Positions 51,275 through 60,312 of a stretch of DNA of 64,000 bases are shown in pieces (position 1 is the stretch's first letter; the number at the start of each line of letters is the position of its first letter). The translations under genes and the position numbers were made by a program. Source of the stretch: JAXMEB01 sp046348545. Its GTDB lineage: Bacteria; Pseudomonadota; Gammaproteobacteria; Berkiellales; Berkiellaceae. The notes beneath the pieces are model-generated. The model had not been told where the DNA came from, ran no database searches, and saw nothing but the letters and a program-made list of their open reading frames with translations. The stretch lies in contig JAXMEB010000004.1 of the NCBI GenBank assembly GCA_046348545.1, positions 496,001 through 560,000 on the forward strand. The letters are read 5' to 3'.

Positions 51275-52090
51275 TCATGATAACGGTGTAATTTCAGATT
51301 TCCAATGCTCCGGATCAGCTTGAAATGCAGGCATGACGGTGATTCGAAGGACACGATCATTGACGGTCATTTCATGACTGCTGCCGGTGATACCCAGATC
51401 AACTTTTGCAACAAAGGGGGGGCTAACAATCCCTTGGGCTAATAAGCTTCTGTAGCGTATCATACCCGAATAGTCTCTTTTTAATCGTCCGATATTCTCG
51501 GCAAAAATAGTGTCAGCTTGTAGAATACCTGCTTGCCAGCCTTGTTGAATAAATTTATCCCAAACGCTTCGCTCTTGCTCGGTCTTAGGGAGAAGAGAGC
51601 GATCTGGGACTTCAGGTTTATTGTAATAGAGTTTTAAATAATCCCGCCACGTCGGGGGGGCGGTTACAAATTTTGCTTGCGATTGAATAATATAAGAACG
51701 GTCTGCAATTCGGAGCGTGTCTTCACTGGTTTGCTCGAGAGTATTTCGTCCTTCGAGGAGAACTGGAGGCAAGACACTGTCTTGAAGCATCATCGCGTTA
51801 AAATTAAATATTCTCTCAAGGGGGCGATCGTATTGGTCAATCCGCGCATTAATTTGTTTGGCTCGCCAAGCAAGCCCACCTCTTGCGCCTAAGCTTAAGG
51901 CGGTATCGCGAATGGCAGCAAAACGAATCCCACTAAGTTCAACTGTGGCGGTATTAGTCCGCGTCATATTTCTTAAATCTGACAAACTTTCAGTATCGGT
52001 TCGAGTTGGATTCTTTTGTGCGGTACCGCACCCAGTGCTGACTATTAAAACAGTTGCCGCTAGCGCAAGCTTTAAAAATGATTTCATCAT
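51275..52090 (-). CDS. dotC: Dot/Icm outer-membrane lipoprotein DotC
   Basis: About 271 residues from ATG 52090 (next ATG one codon later). Lipoprotein signal ending VSTGC, then the DotC domain (ELSGIRFAAIRDTALSLGAR, YIIQSQAKFVTAPPTWRDYL, WDKFIQQGWQAGILQADTIF). The frame runs ten codons further upstream, but that would hide the signal peptide. Forms the outer-membrane core with DotD and DotH. Confidence 0.92.
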   Translation of the reverse strand: MMKSFLKLALAATVLIVSTGCGTAQKNPTRTDTESLSDLRNMTRTNTATVELSGIRFAAIRDTALSLGARGGLAWRAKQINARIDQYDRPLERIFNFNAMMLQDSVLPPVLLEGRNTLEQTSEDTLRIADRSYIIQSQAKFVTAPPTWRDYLKLYYNKPEVPDRSLLPKTEQERSVWDKFIQQGWQAGILQADTIFAENIGRLKRDYSGMIRYRSLLAQGIVSPPFVAKVDLGITGSSHEMTVNDRVLRITVMPAFQADPEHWKSEITPLS

Positions 52091-52229
52091 TTTAAATGTA
52101 CCTATCTTTTGGTCAGTCATGCCTTACCTAACTTTTAATATAGGCCAAAGAAATAATCTTCGCACAAACTAGGGCCCTCACGGCTTTCGATGTGAGGGTA
52201 TGATTGTGCAAACTAAGTTGAATTGTAAA

Positions 52230-52745
52230 CTATGCAGAGAGATTAGCGTAGCGAATTTCGATGATTCTAGCATCAGGGTAAACAATAAGGCTCGCTCGTT
52301 TTCCAGCTTGTAAACCGGCATTTTTAAGAATATCAGCGATGACAGATTCTTTTGAAGTTATAGAAACAACTATGGGGATCGGTGGTGGATGTCCGATATA
52401 TTTAACGCGATAGCTTGACATGCTTGCTATTTTTTCGAGTAAAGGTTCAACGGGGCCTGACCAGTCAATAGCAGCTCGGCCACCCATGCCACCTTCAGCA
52501 GTGACCAGGGGTTCCGTATTAATAGCTTGAGATTGATGTTGCTCTTGAGTAGAGGCAAGCGTCTTTAATGAATCGTCAATTGAGTGCGCTGTATCCAGGA
52601 GTTGAGACTCAATATCAGCACCTTGAAAATTTTGTGCACCGGAGCCGGCTGGTTGTGAAGCCGGAGGTGATATTGCAGCGCAGCCCACTAAAGCTAAGCA
52701 CCCAAACGCTAAAGGTAGTTTTGCTGTTAAGATCCGTTTTTTCAT
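52230..52745 (-). CDS. dotD: Dot/Icm outer-membrane lipoprotein DotD
   Basis: About 171 residues (Legionella 163) from ATG 52745; a TTG four codons upstream is less likely. Lipoprotein signal with lipobox LVGC. The C-terminal secretin N-domain-like fold contains AAIDWSGPVEPLLEKIASMS and IADILKNAGLQAG. First gene of the minus-strand dotDCB-icmT... block. Confidence 0.9.
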   Translation of the reverse strand: MKKRILTAKLPLAFGCLALVGCAAISPPASQPAGSGAQNFQGADIESQLLDTAHSIDDSLKTLASTQEQHQSQAINTEPLVTAEGGMGGRAAIDWSGPVEPLLEKIASMSSYRVKYIGHPPPIPIVVSITSKESVIADILKNAGLQAGKRASLIVYPDARIIEIRYANLSA

Positions 52746-52757
52746 ACAGTCATTCAA

Positions 52758-52951
52758 CCGGAATTACACGCGTGTGTCAACTCTATAAAAATAAAAAGAA
52801 ACTTTCTAGTTCTTGAAGTGATCTAAATTGAAAAATATAAATTTGCCAGCAAGTCGACCTATCCGAAAGAAGGTTGTTGTGTATAGGTAGGTCGCTTTAT
52901 GATGTAGAGTGGATATGGGTGGGCCCTAAATAATAGCTAGAGAGTTTACTT
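52758..52951. promoter_or_regulatory. Divergent promoter region of the two Dot/Icm blocks
   Basis: For icmS: TTGTTG (52874-52879), an 18-bp spacer, TATGAT (52898-52903), 48 bp before the ATG. For dotD: TTGACA is present on the minus strand at about 52775 but lies too close to the dotD start to serve a normal -10. The region is A/T-rich. No PmrA-like direct repeat was found by eye. Confidence 0.5.
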
Positions 52952-53290
52952 ATGACATTGACCCCACAAATCATTGCTATCGCTAAAGTGCTTCGTTGTA
53001 ATTTTGTTCTACGAAATGCACCGATCAGTTACGAGCAAGTTTTTGCAGAGACTGGCCTATTGCCAGCTATTGTGCGAAGGGCAGATCAACTGTGTTCCTT
53101 CTGTTTAGGTTATGGGCTTGGTGTTAGCTTTGAAGAGCAGCAAGGTGCGATGTTGGGTGTTAAGGTCAAATTTGATGAGGCGACACCCAATTCACTTCGG
53201 TTACTGTGTATCACGGATGTATTAATCGAAATCATGCAGTCCTCACCGAGTCGAGAGGTGATACCGCTGGATGATTTGATGTACGACTAA
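52952..53290 (+). CDS. icmS: Dot/Icm adaptor chaperone IcmS
   Basis: 112 residues (Legionella 114), small and acidic: LCSFCLGYGLGVSFEEQQGAMLGVKVKFDEATPNSLRLLC. With IcmW it forms the adaptor that binds the DotL C-terminus and a subset of effectors. First gene of the plus-strand block, 18 bp from dotM; the icmR and icmQ genes usually found next are absent. Confidence 0.92.
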   Translation: MTLTPQIIAIAKVLRCNFVLRNAPISYEQVFAETGLLPAIVRRADQLCSFCLGYGLGVSFEEQQGAMLGVKVKFDEATPNSLRLLCITDVLIEIMQSSPSREVIPLDDLMYD

Positions 53291-53308
53291 AATCTAAAGG
53301 GTAAAGAT

Positions 53309-54466
53309 ATGGCGAAAGGTGGCCCGGAACAAGATGATAAAGGAGCCTATAACGTTTTATGGGTCTTGGTGATTATTTTTGTTGTGGCATGGGGTATTTG
53401 GCATTTTTTTTCAAATGAATTGAAAACAGCCTTTATTTACGTTAAAAATTGGGAAGCTCGTTTTGTTGGTTTGTTTACTGATCAACTGGATGGGGTGATT
53501 GATTGGACCTATCGAGCAACCCCGAATGATTTAACATTGAAAGCAGCCGATTATATTAGTGATGCGATTGGACGATTTTTAATTTATCCCAGCGTGATTC
53601 TGATTATCATTATGGCGGTCATCGTTTTTAAATCAAATGTCATTATGCGTTTTACGAAAATTTACAACATGGAGCGTTTGATGCAGCAAGAGAAAGAAAA
53701 TTGGCCTCAAATTGCACCAGTAGCGGATTTGAATATTATTGATATGGATGTCTTGAAAGGTCCTTGGGCGATGTCAATGAATCCCTTGCAGTTTGGAAAA
53801 CACTACCAATTGCTGGATGTTGAATTAGGGAAGGATACGAAGGCAACTTGGCGAGCAGAGGCGGTTTATAGAGCGACTGTTAATCGGGAAAAAACAAAGC
53901 AAGTTTTCAGTAATCAATTAGGGCCCCTTTGGCAAGGCGTTGATCAATTGCCACCTTACACCAAAGCACTTTTTGCGGTCTTTGCAGCAAGAGGCGCTCA
54001 TGAACCTGCGATTGCAAGGGCTTATTTAGAAGAATTGTCACTGGCAGCGGCCAGGGGTAAGATGGAATATAAGCAGACCGATGAATTACTCAAAAAATAC
54101 GGGGATATCAAAGTAGTTCAGCGATGTTTGGAGCGGCACGCTTACGTTTTAACGGTCATGGCTTCGATGCTGGAGATTGCACGTTTAGATGGTGTTATGG
54201 CTTCGGCAGATTTTTTATGGCTTAAACCGGTTGATAGGCGTCTTTGGTATATCCTAAATAATGTCGGGCGCCAGGTTGCAGTACCAGAGATTGCGGGTGT
54301 ATTTGCACACTGGAAGACAGAAAAAGAAATGGCAAGGCCACTCAGTGTACCGATGGTAGATACCGCGGTTACTGCGTTTTGCATGGCAATTGAAAATACG
54401 GTTTATGTCCCCGACGAGGGAGAAGAGCTAGAAGTTAATACAGCCAAAAATCCTCAACCCAACTAG
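53309..54466 (+). CDS. icmP: Dot/Icm coupling-complex protein DotM (IcmP)
   Basis: 385 residues (Legionella 376). Two membrane helices (about 15-32 and 92-110) and a large cytosolic domain (GPLWQGVDQLPPYTKALFAV, ARGAHEPAIARAYLEELSLA, HAYVLTVMASMLEIARLDGV). DotM with DotL is the receptor for acidic (E-block) effectors. AAAGG 9 nt before the ATG. Confidence 0.94.
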   Translation: MAKGGPEQDDKGAYNVLWVLVIIFVVAWGIWHFFSNELKTAFIYVKNWEARFVGLFTDQLDGVIDWTYRATPNDLTLKAADYISDAIGRFLIYPSVILIIIMAVIVFKSNVIMRFTKIYNMERLMQQEKENWPQIAPVADLNIIDMDVLKGPWAMSMNPLQFGKHYQLLDVELGKDTKATWRAEAVYRATVNREKTKQVFSNQLGPLWQGVDQLPPYTKALFAVFAARGAHEPAIARAYLEELSLAAARGKMEYKQTDELLKKYGDIKVVQRCLERHAYVLTVMASMLEIARLDGVMASADFLWLKPVDRRLWYILNNVGRQVAVPEIAGVFAHWKTEKEMARPLSVPMVDTAVTAFCMAIENTVYVPDEGEELEVNTAKNPQPN

Positions 54467-54479
54467 ATGAGAAGATGAT

Positions 54480-56852
54480 ATGCCGGGAATACGTGGTTTA
54501 GAAGAAAGACATGAGCATGGCGCGCAGGAGATGGCGCGCGACACCCGCCCCATGGGCGTGCGGGTTGCTGAGTTTTTTTCGAATCCAACCTATGTCATTG
54601 TGATGATGGGTACCATGATTGCCGGGATGATTTATAGCCCTGCATTATTTGATTTTTTGACATTATTGGCCATTCTGCTTTTTTGGTTCTGTCAGTCTCG
54701 AAAGCATAGTCTTCCTTTTAAATTACCGATGGTTTCCAAGGCAATGGATTTCAACGATTGCATTCCGGGTACAGCGCGCCCTAGAAAAGCGGGCGGTATT
54801 GCCTTTTTCGGAAATGAAAAAATTACCAATAAAGAGCTTTGGTTTTCTAATGATGACATGCGGACACATGTTCTGATATTTGGCTCAACAGGCTCTGGTA
54901 AAACAGAAGCATTAGTTTCCATTGCATTCAACTCTTTATGCCAAGGTAGTGGTTTTATCTATGTCGATGGTAAAGGGGATAACTCGCTTTATTCAAAAGT
55001 GTTTTCAATGGTCAGAAGAATGGGCCGAGATGATGATTTATTGCTCATTAATTTCATGACGGGCGCCAGAGACGTGATTGGTCCTCAAAAAACACGTTTA
55101 TCCAATACCATGAATCCCTTTGCGAACGGTTCATCGAGCATGCTGTCCAATCTCGTGGTGAGCTTGATGGATTCGGGCGGAGGGGGTGGTGATGGCGATA
55201 TGTGGAAAGGTCGAGCCATTTCGTTTGTGGAAGCGCTCATGAAAGTGTTGACGGCGATGCGCGATGAAGGACATATTCTGCTGGATGCCAATAGCATACG
55301 AAACTATTTTGTTCTAGAAAAACTAGAAATGATGGGTCTTGACAAGCGATTTCCTGTTAGCGCGACGCATACTGTCCCATTAGACAATATGCCGGCAACT
55401 ATCTTAGAGCCTCTTGATAATTATCTTGCGAATTTGCCAGGTTTTAATCCAGCGAAAAAGGGGAATCAAGCTGGAGAAGTCAGAGAGCAACATGGTTTTA
55501 TCACCATGCAATTAACGCGCGTATTCAGCTCTTTAGCGGACACCTATGGCCATATTATTCGAACCAATTTGGCTGAGGTCGATTTAAAAGATGTGGTGTT
55601 GAATCGACGCATCATGGTCGTATTATTGCCAGCCTTGGAAAAATCACCTGAAGAATTATCTAATTTAGGTAAAATTATTATTGCCTCTTTAAAGGCTATG
55701 ATGGCTGCCGGTTTGGGGGATGAAGTCGAAGGTGAATATCGAGATGTGATTTTAAGGAAGCCAACGACCTCTCCCACACCATACGTGTGTATCATGGATG
55801 AGTATGGTTATTATGCGGTACCTGGTTTTGCTGTGGTGCCTGCTCAGGCTCGATCTTTAGGATTTTCGGCTATTTTTGCAGGACAAGATTTACCCGCCTT
55901 TCAGAAAGCTTCCAAAGAAGAGGCGGCTTCAATTGGTGCAAATACGAACGTTAAAATTTGTATGAAGATGGAGGATCCAACGGATACATGGGAATTTTTC
56001 AATAAGACGGCCGGCGAAACATACGCAACCAGTGTCAGCGGATTTCAAAATCAAACAGGCAGCATGACCAATAATTATTTGGATACGCGTTCAGCCTCGA
56101 TTGAAAAACGGCAACGTATTGATTTATTAGACTTGAAAGACCAGCGGGAGGGCGATGCGCATATTTTCTATCGTTCAAAGATTGTCAGGGCACGGATGTT
56201 TTATGCGAATCCTAAACCTGCGAAACGGATGCAGGTTAATCAATTTCTGTGCGTTGAACGACCTTCTGATGAGATTCTAACCAATCTTGATAAACGAATC
56301 ACTCGTTTTCAGCAAATTTTCAGTAAACCTGACTTTGTGATGACGCAACCCGTTCAAAATGAAGATGTGAATATCATTTCACAAGCCTTTGTGAACTACG
56401 AAAATTTAAAACCGTTTGAGCGTTCAATCGCAGCTGTCATTGCTATTTTAGAGAAAGAGGTTGAGAAACAGCGTGAAGCAAGACAAGAGATTGAAGCTGA
56501 GCAAAATCAAGAAATTGGATCAGAGATCCATGCCTTTACACCGATCCCTGTTCCGGAGGTCGCTCGCGTTTTGGTTGGAGAGGAGGATCTGAAGCGTTTC
56601 ACGAGTCCTTTGCTACTCAGGGGCCGTACACGAGATTCTTTGTTACACATTGAGCGTTTAACGGGCAAGCCGCAGCAGCAAGCTGAGACGGCTGCAGAGA
56701 ATTTACTGGAAGATATCAAGAAAGCGACCCTCTACCCACCACCAATCAGCATCACACGTGATCCAGCTGCAACATTAGATGCGATCAAAGAGCTTACGGG
56801 GACTCATTTTGGAGATGTGAAAATATCCATCTCTTCTGAGGAAGACCTCTAA
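54480..56852 (+). CDS. icmO: Dot/Icm type IV coupling protein DotL (IcmO)
   Basis: 790 residues (Legionella 783). Two N-terminal membrane helices, VirD4/TraG-type ATPase with Walker A GSTGSGKT (135-142) and Walker B VCIMDEYGYYAV, and GFSAIFAGQDLPAFQKAS. The C-terminal extension (from about 600) is the region that in Legionella binds DotN, IcmS/IcmW and LvgA. Essential substrate receptor. Confidence 0.96.
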   Translation: MPGIRGLEERHEHGAQEMARDTRPMGVRVAEFFSNPTYVIVMMGTMIAGMIYSPALFDFLTLLAILLFWFCQSRKHSLPFKLPMVSKAMDFNDCIPGTARPRKAGGIAFFGNEKITNKELWFSNDDMRTHVLIFGSTGSGKTEALVSIAFNSLCQGSGFIYVDGKGDNSLYSKVFSMVRRMGRDDDLLLINFMTGARDVIGPQKTRLSNTMNPFANGSSSMLSNLVVSLMDSGGGGGDGDMWKGRAISFVEALMKVLTAMRDEGHILLDANSIRNYFVLEKLEMMGLDKRFPVSATHTVPLDNMPATILEPLDNYLANLPGFNPAKKGNQAGEVREQHGFITMQLTRVFSSLADTYGHIIRTNLAEVDLKDVVLNRRIMVVLLPALEKSPEELSNLGKIIIASLKAMMAAGLGDEVEGEYRDVILRKPTTSPTPYVCIMDEYGYYAVPGFAVVPAQARSLGFSAIFAGQDLPAFQKASKEEAASIGANTNVKICMKMEDPTDTWEFFNKTAGETYATSVSGFQNQTGSMTNNYLDTRSASIEKRQRIDLLDLKDQREGDAHIFYRSKIVRARMFYANPKPAKRMQVNQFLCVERPSDEILTNLDKRITRFQQIFSKPDFVMTQPVQNEDVNIISQAFVNYENLKPFERSIAAVIAILEKEVEKQREARQEIEAEQNQEIGSEIHAFTPIPVPEVARVLVGEEDLKRFTSPLLLRGRTRDSLLHIERLTGKPQQQAETAAENLLEDIKKATLYPPPISITRDPAATLDAIKELTGTHFGDVKISISSEEDL

Positions 56853-56964
56853 ATTCACACCGCTTTTGCAAATCACCTGAACTTCACAGGGACTTTATTG
56901 TCATATGACTAAGTGAGTTAAATATTTCTTTCTCGTGGCACTGCACGGGTTTAAGGGGTTTAGT

Positions 56965-57759
56965 ATGGCAGCTGATGGTCCAAGACAAGAGCTAGTTGAA
57001 TCGCTTCAAGCTACCACCGCGGAAGTAGCGCAGCAAGAGGATAAGCTTGATGGCGCTATCGCAAACGGTAACTCTCAGTCGGTAGGCGAAGTTAATGATG
57101 ACTTGAATAAAATAGCTAATAATCTTGCTGATACGCTTGAAAAAAAGGGAGAGGAACTTGGAGAAAGCTTTGGTGAGCGTTTAAAACGACGAGCTGGTGA
57201 AATTCGTGATATTGCAAAGTCAAGAAATCAGCGAGATCCAAACAGCCCTATGGAGCATGGGGGGATGTTGGTTAATAATAAAGCCAAAGAAAAGTATGGG
57301 ATGAAGACTGGGAAAACCTCGATAGATGAACTCATTGAAGAGTTAATTGAAAATATCACTAAGTCACTCTCAGTCACTCCCATGCGTATCTACGCATTTT
57401 ATGCCGCCAAAAATCAACCTGAAATCTCGGCAGAGCGTGAACCAGCGCAACCTGCCCCTACCCCCACCCCTGACCCTACTGTCACCGCTCAGCGAGAGAG
57501 TGAGTCTCAGTTAGACCGATTGGCGCAAGCGCAGGCGACCCTTCAAACCGAGGCTGATACGACACGCATTGCTGCCGGCGAAAATCCTTCGGCACAACAA
57601 GAGGAGCCATCACATACCTACACGCCAGCAGCTGAAACTGCAGCTCATAGAGCAGAAGAGCTGAGGGAACAAGAGGCTAAACAACCTAAAGAAGATAATA
57701 AGAAAGAGAAAGAGGTCGAGAAAACGCCGAGCCCCCGCTCAAGGAGGAATAGCATATAA
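56965..57759 (+). CDS. Unrecognised hydrophilic protein between dotL and dotA
   Basis: 264 residues from ATG 56965 (AAGGGG 8 nt upstream; the frame opens at a GTG ten codons earlier). No family recognised. N-terminal half helical and coiled-coil-like (ELVESLQATTAEVAQQEDKL, LADTLEKKGEELGESFGERL), a middle segment with IDELIEELIENITKSLSVTP, then a Pro/Thr/Gln-rich linker and a Glu/Lys-rich tail ending SPRSRRNSI. No signal peptide or membrane helix. Placement in the Dot/Icm operon suggests a substrate, chaperone or DotL-associated factor; this is inference only. Confidence 0.75.
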   Translation: MAADGPRQELVESLQATTAEVAQQEDKLDGAIANGNSQSVGEVNDDLNKIANNLADTLEKKGEELGESFGERLKRRAGEIRDIAKSRNQRDPNSPMEHGGMLVNNKAKEKYGMKTGKTSIDELIEELIENITKSLSVTPMRIYAFYAAKNQPEISAEREPAQPAPTPTPDPTVTAQRESESQLDRLAQAQATLQTEADTTRIAAGENPSAQQEEPSHTYTPAAETAAHRAEELREQEAKQPKEDNKKEKEVEKTPSPRSRRNSI

Positions 57760-57890
57760 AAAACAGTTGCAATTAAAAAGTTTTCAAACTAGCTTTATGG
57801 TTTCCTGAAGACCGCTCAGATGCTAGACTAATTGAATCTACACGCTTTGGCACTTAAGTGATTGAAAATGGGTCTAAGGGGTAGTGAGGA

Positions 57891-57920
57891 GACCATGAAA
57901 AGACCATGAAAAGACCATGA
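57891..57920 (+). repeat. 11-bp tandem repeat creating two MKRP mini-ORFs before dotA
   Basis: ACCATGAAAAG occurs three times in direct tandem. ATGs lie at 57895, 57906 and 57917. The first two encode only MKRP then TGA, each stop overlapping the next start as ATGA; the third ATG opens dotA. GAGGAG (57886-57891) sits just before the first ATG. Confidence 0.9.
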
Positions 57921-60205
57921 AAAGAGTTCTATACACCCTTTTAAGCTTATTGCTTCTGTGTCCAAGCTCAGCGTTTGCCTTTATCACCTTTGATGGTCAA
58001 TCAACTGACAAATCTATTGAATATTTAGGAATGGTTTTTGGGACGGTTGGCAATGTGTTAGTCCCACCCGAAGGGGTTTCTCAAATCCTCGGTCAACTTT
58101 TCAATGTTTTTAACATGGCCGTCCTCAGCATGGGCAGCATTGCGATGGTCTATGTGATTTGGATTTCAGCGGTTGAAACGGCCCATGAAGGCAAATTAAT
58201 GGGGCAGAAATGGAATGCAGCCTGGATCCCGATTCGATCGATGATTGGAGTTGGTTTATTACTGCCGACTGCAAGTGGGTATTCCCTTTGTCAAATCATG
58301 ATGATGTGGGTAGTGATGCAAGGGGTTCATGCAGCGAATGCCATGTGGACAGTTGTGCTTGAGAATTTTGAAGTTGGCGCGGTGTATGACATTCCACCGG
58401 ATGAAGGGCTTGCCGATGTGAATGGGGCTTCTGAGGCAGCTCAGGCCATGTTTGAATCGATGATGTGTTTGGAGATGCTGAAGCAGAAATATCCAGATGC
58501 GATTGATGATTTGGGCGCTCAACCCACGCTATATGAGCATGATGGTGCGATTGTGATTGGTATTGAGGGGGATGAGCATCATGCTGAAATTTGTGGTGGT
58601 CTTCAACCTTCAAAAGAGCCATCAGACTATGATCCAGAAGTCTGGCGAAATTCACAAACGGTTGCTGCCGATAATTCAGCGGGCTACTTATCAATATACG
58701 CAGCTGAGGCGGTTGATGGGGAGTCTGTGAGTGGCAGTGACATTATTATGGGCGCTCGAAAAATCATTAGTGGGATTGTTGCGAGCACCTCTAAAATCAG
58801 TGGTCCTGTTAGTTTAGATCAAACCAAAACTGATGCAAAAGCGGATGGGTGGTTATTTGTAGGGGTATATTATCATTATCTGTCGTCTTGGATGGAGGAA
58901 TATAATCCAGGAAATTTGACGGCACCGCAGCCTATCAAGCCTGACTATGCAGAACTGCCTTTTACAGAAGCAGAACTAAAAGCAAAATATAATGCTTATT
59001 TGGAGGAGTCAGATTTATTATCACCGGATGAGGCACCGCCTACAGAGTTAGATCTAGGCCAGAGTTCGGGTTTATCTGGAGCGCTAGCGCAATTATGGGA
59101 TAGTGCTGGATTAAATGATTTATTTATCGATCTAGCGATGTCTGTTATTGATTCAATCAGTGACAATGATACGGATCCAATTATTGCGTTGCAGAAACTC
59201 GGTACCGATCTGATGATTAGCATAGAGACCATGGTTTTTACGCTGATAGGCGCTGCGGTACTGGTTGCGCTCTTGGCGTGCATTATGCAGTCACTTTTGC
59301 CATTGTGTTGGATGTTTGCGGCAGGTATTGCTGTGTTAGTTCCTGTGGTTATGGTTTTTATGACCTTACTTTGGGGGGCGGGGGTTTTATTGGGGTTGTA
59401 CATTCCGTTGATCCCATTTTTAGTGTTTACCTTTGCGGGTGTTTCCTGGTTTCTGTTGGTTGTTGAGGCGATGGTTGCAGCGCCCGTTGCTGCAATTGGT
59501 TTAGTGAATCCTTCCGCTGAGAATTTCGGAAATATTCACCCGGTTATGACTTTAACCTTATCGCTATTCTTGAGACCAACATTGATGGTCGTTGGTTTTA
59601 TAGCCGCACATATGCTCTTGAGAGTGTTAATGTACATGATTAATTTTGGATTTAAGGCGGTGATTGAATCTTCCCTGACGGGAATTGGCATATTTGGTGC
59701 GGTTGCGATTGTGGTGATTTATTGCGGTATAGCCATTATTACGGTCCAAGAATGTTTTGCTCTCATCTATATATTGCCAGACAAAGTGATCCGTTGGATT
59801 GGCGGCCAGATAGAAAAATCCAATGTCGCTGAAAATGTTCAAAAAGCCAAAGGCTATATGGATAAAGGTGCGGATGCTGGGCTGCAAATAATGAAAGGAG
59901 GTGTCCTAGCCGCTGGGCAAGTGGGCGGTGCTGGCGACGGTGGGGGTGGCGATCAAGGAAGTGATGGTGATCAAGGTGATGACAAAGATAAAGACAAAGA
60001 CAAAGACAAAGATTCGCAAGGGAACACGGATTCTCAAGATGGGACTATCAGTGCGGAGAGAGAGGCGCCACCTGGGGGGGGCAGCACCTCAACCAGTGCA
60101 GCTTCCGATGTTTCTTCGACAGCGACAACCTCGACAACGGTCTCTGCTGGAGCAAGTGTTGGTTCAACGAGCGAAGTGGCATCGGTTGCGGTCTGTGCGA
60201 TATAA
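57917..60205 (+). CDS. dotA: Dot/Icm polytopic membrane protein DotA, copy 1
   Basis: 762 residues. Signal peptide MKRVLYTLLSLLLLCPSSAFA, membrane segments near 65-90 and 110-135, a large periplasmic loop (about 150-400), a cluster of hydrophobic helices (about 430-600) and a cytosolic tail. Conserved blocks shared with copy 2 are WIPIRSMIGVGLLLPTASGY, VHAANAMW, SSGLSGALAQLWDSAGLNDL and PDKVIRWIGG. The tail is low-complexity (Lys-Asp repeats, then Ser/Thr). Shorter than Legionella DotA (about 1048). Start depends on the mini-ORF cascade just upstream. Confidence 0.92.
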   Translation: MKRVLYTLLSLLLLCPSSAFAFITFDGQSTDKSIEYLGMVFGTVGNVLVPPEGVSQILGQLFNVFNMAVLSMGSIAMVYVIWISAVETAHEGKLMGQKWNAAWIPIRSMIGVGLLLPTASGYSLCQIMMMWVVMQGVHAANAMWTVVLENFEVGAVYDIPPDEGLADVNGASEAAQAMFESMMCLEMLKQKYPDAIDDLGAQPTLYEHDGAIVIGIEGDEHHAEICGGLQPSKEPSDYDPEVWRNSQTVAADNSAGYLSIYAAEAVDGESVSGSDIIMGARKIISGIVASTSKISGPVSLDQTKTDAKADGWLFVGVYYHYLSSWMEEYNPGNLTAPQPIKPDYAELPFTEAELKAKYNAYLEESDLLSPDEAPPTELDLGQSSGLSGALAQLWDSAGLNDLFIDLAMSVIDSISDNDTDPIIALQKLGTDLMISIETMVFTLIGAAVLVALLACIMQSLLPLCWMFAAGIAVLVPVVMVFMTLLWGAGVLLGLYIPLIPFLVFTFAGVSWFLLVVEAMVAAPVAAIGLVNPSAENFGNIHPVMTLTLSLFLRPTLMVVGFIAAHMLLRVLMYMINFGFKAVIESSLTGIGIFGAVAIVVIYCGIAIITVQECFALIYILPDKVIRWIGGQIEKSNVAENVQKAKGYMDKGADAGLQIMKGGVLAAGQVGGAGDGGGGDQGSDGDQGDDKDKDKDKDKDSQGNTDSQDGTISAEREAPPGGGSTSTSAASDVSSTATTSTTVSAGASVGSTSEVASVAVCAI
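59981..60013 (+). repeat. Hexanucleotide GAYAAA repeat in the dotA copy-1 tail
   Basis: About five tandem units of GACAAA/GATAAA encode DKDKDKDKDKD. Six-base units keep the frame on expansion or loss, so the tail length may vary between strains. Confidence 0.85.
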
Positions 60206-60312
60206 CCTGACACTCTATCTCTTTGACAAATAGCTAACTTGACTTTCAGTGTCTTCTCGTGATTCAATCGCATAAATTTTAGTGTATTGTCAGATTTATG
60301 GGGAGATACACC

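Noticed and set aside
52752..52780. TTGACA on the minus strand as dotD promoter
   Set aside because: The -10 position would fall on TTGAAT only about 7 bases before the dotD ATG, leaving no room for a leader unless the transcript is leaderless.
58259..59403. His-rich and other minus-strand frames inside dotA copy 1
   Set aside because: Antisense shadows of the well-supported dotA coding sequence.
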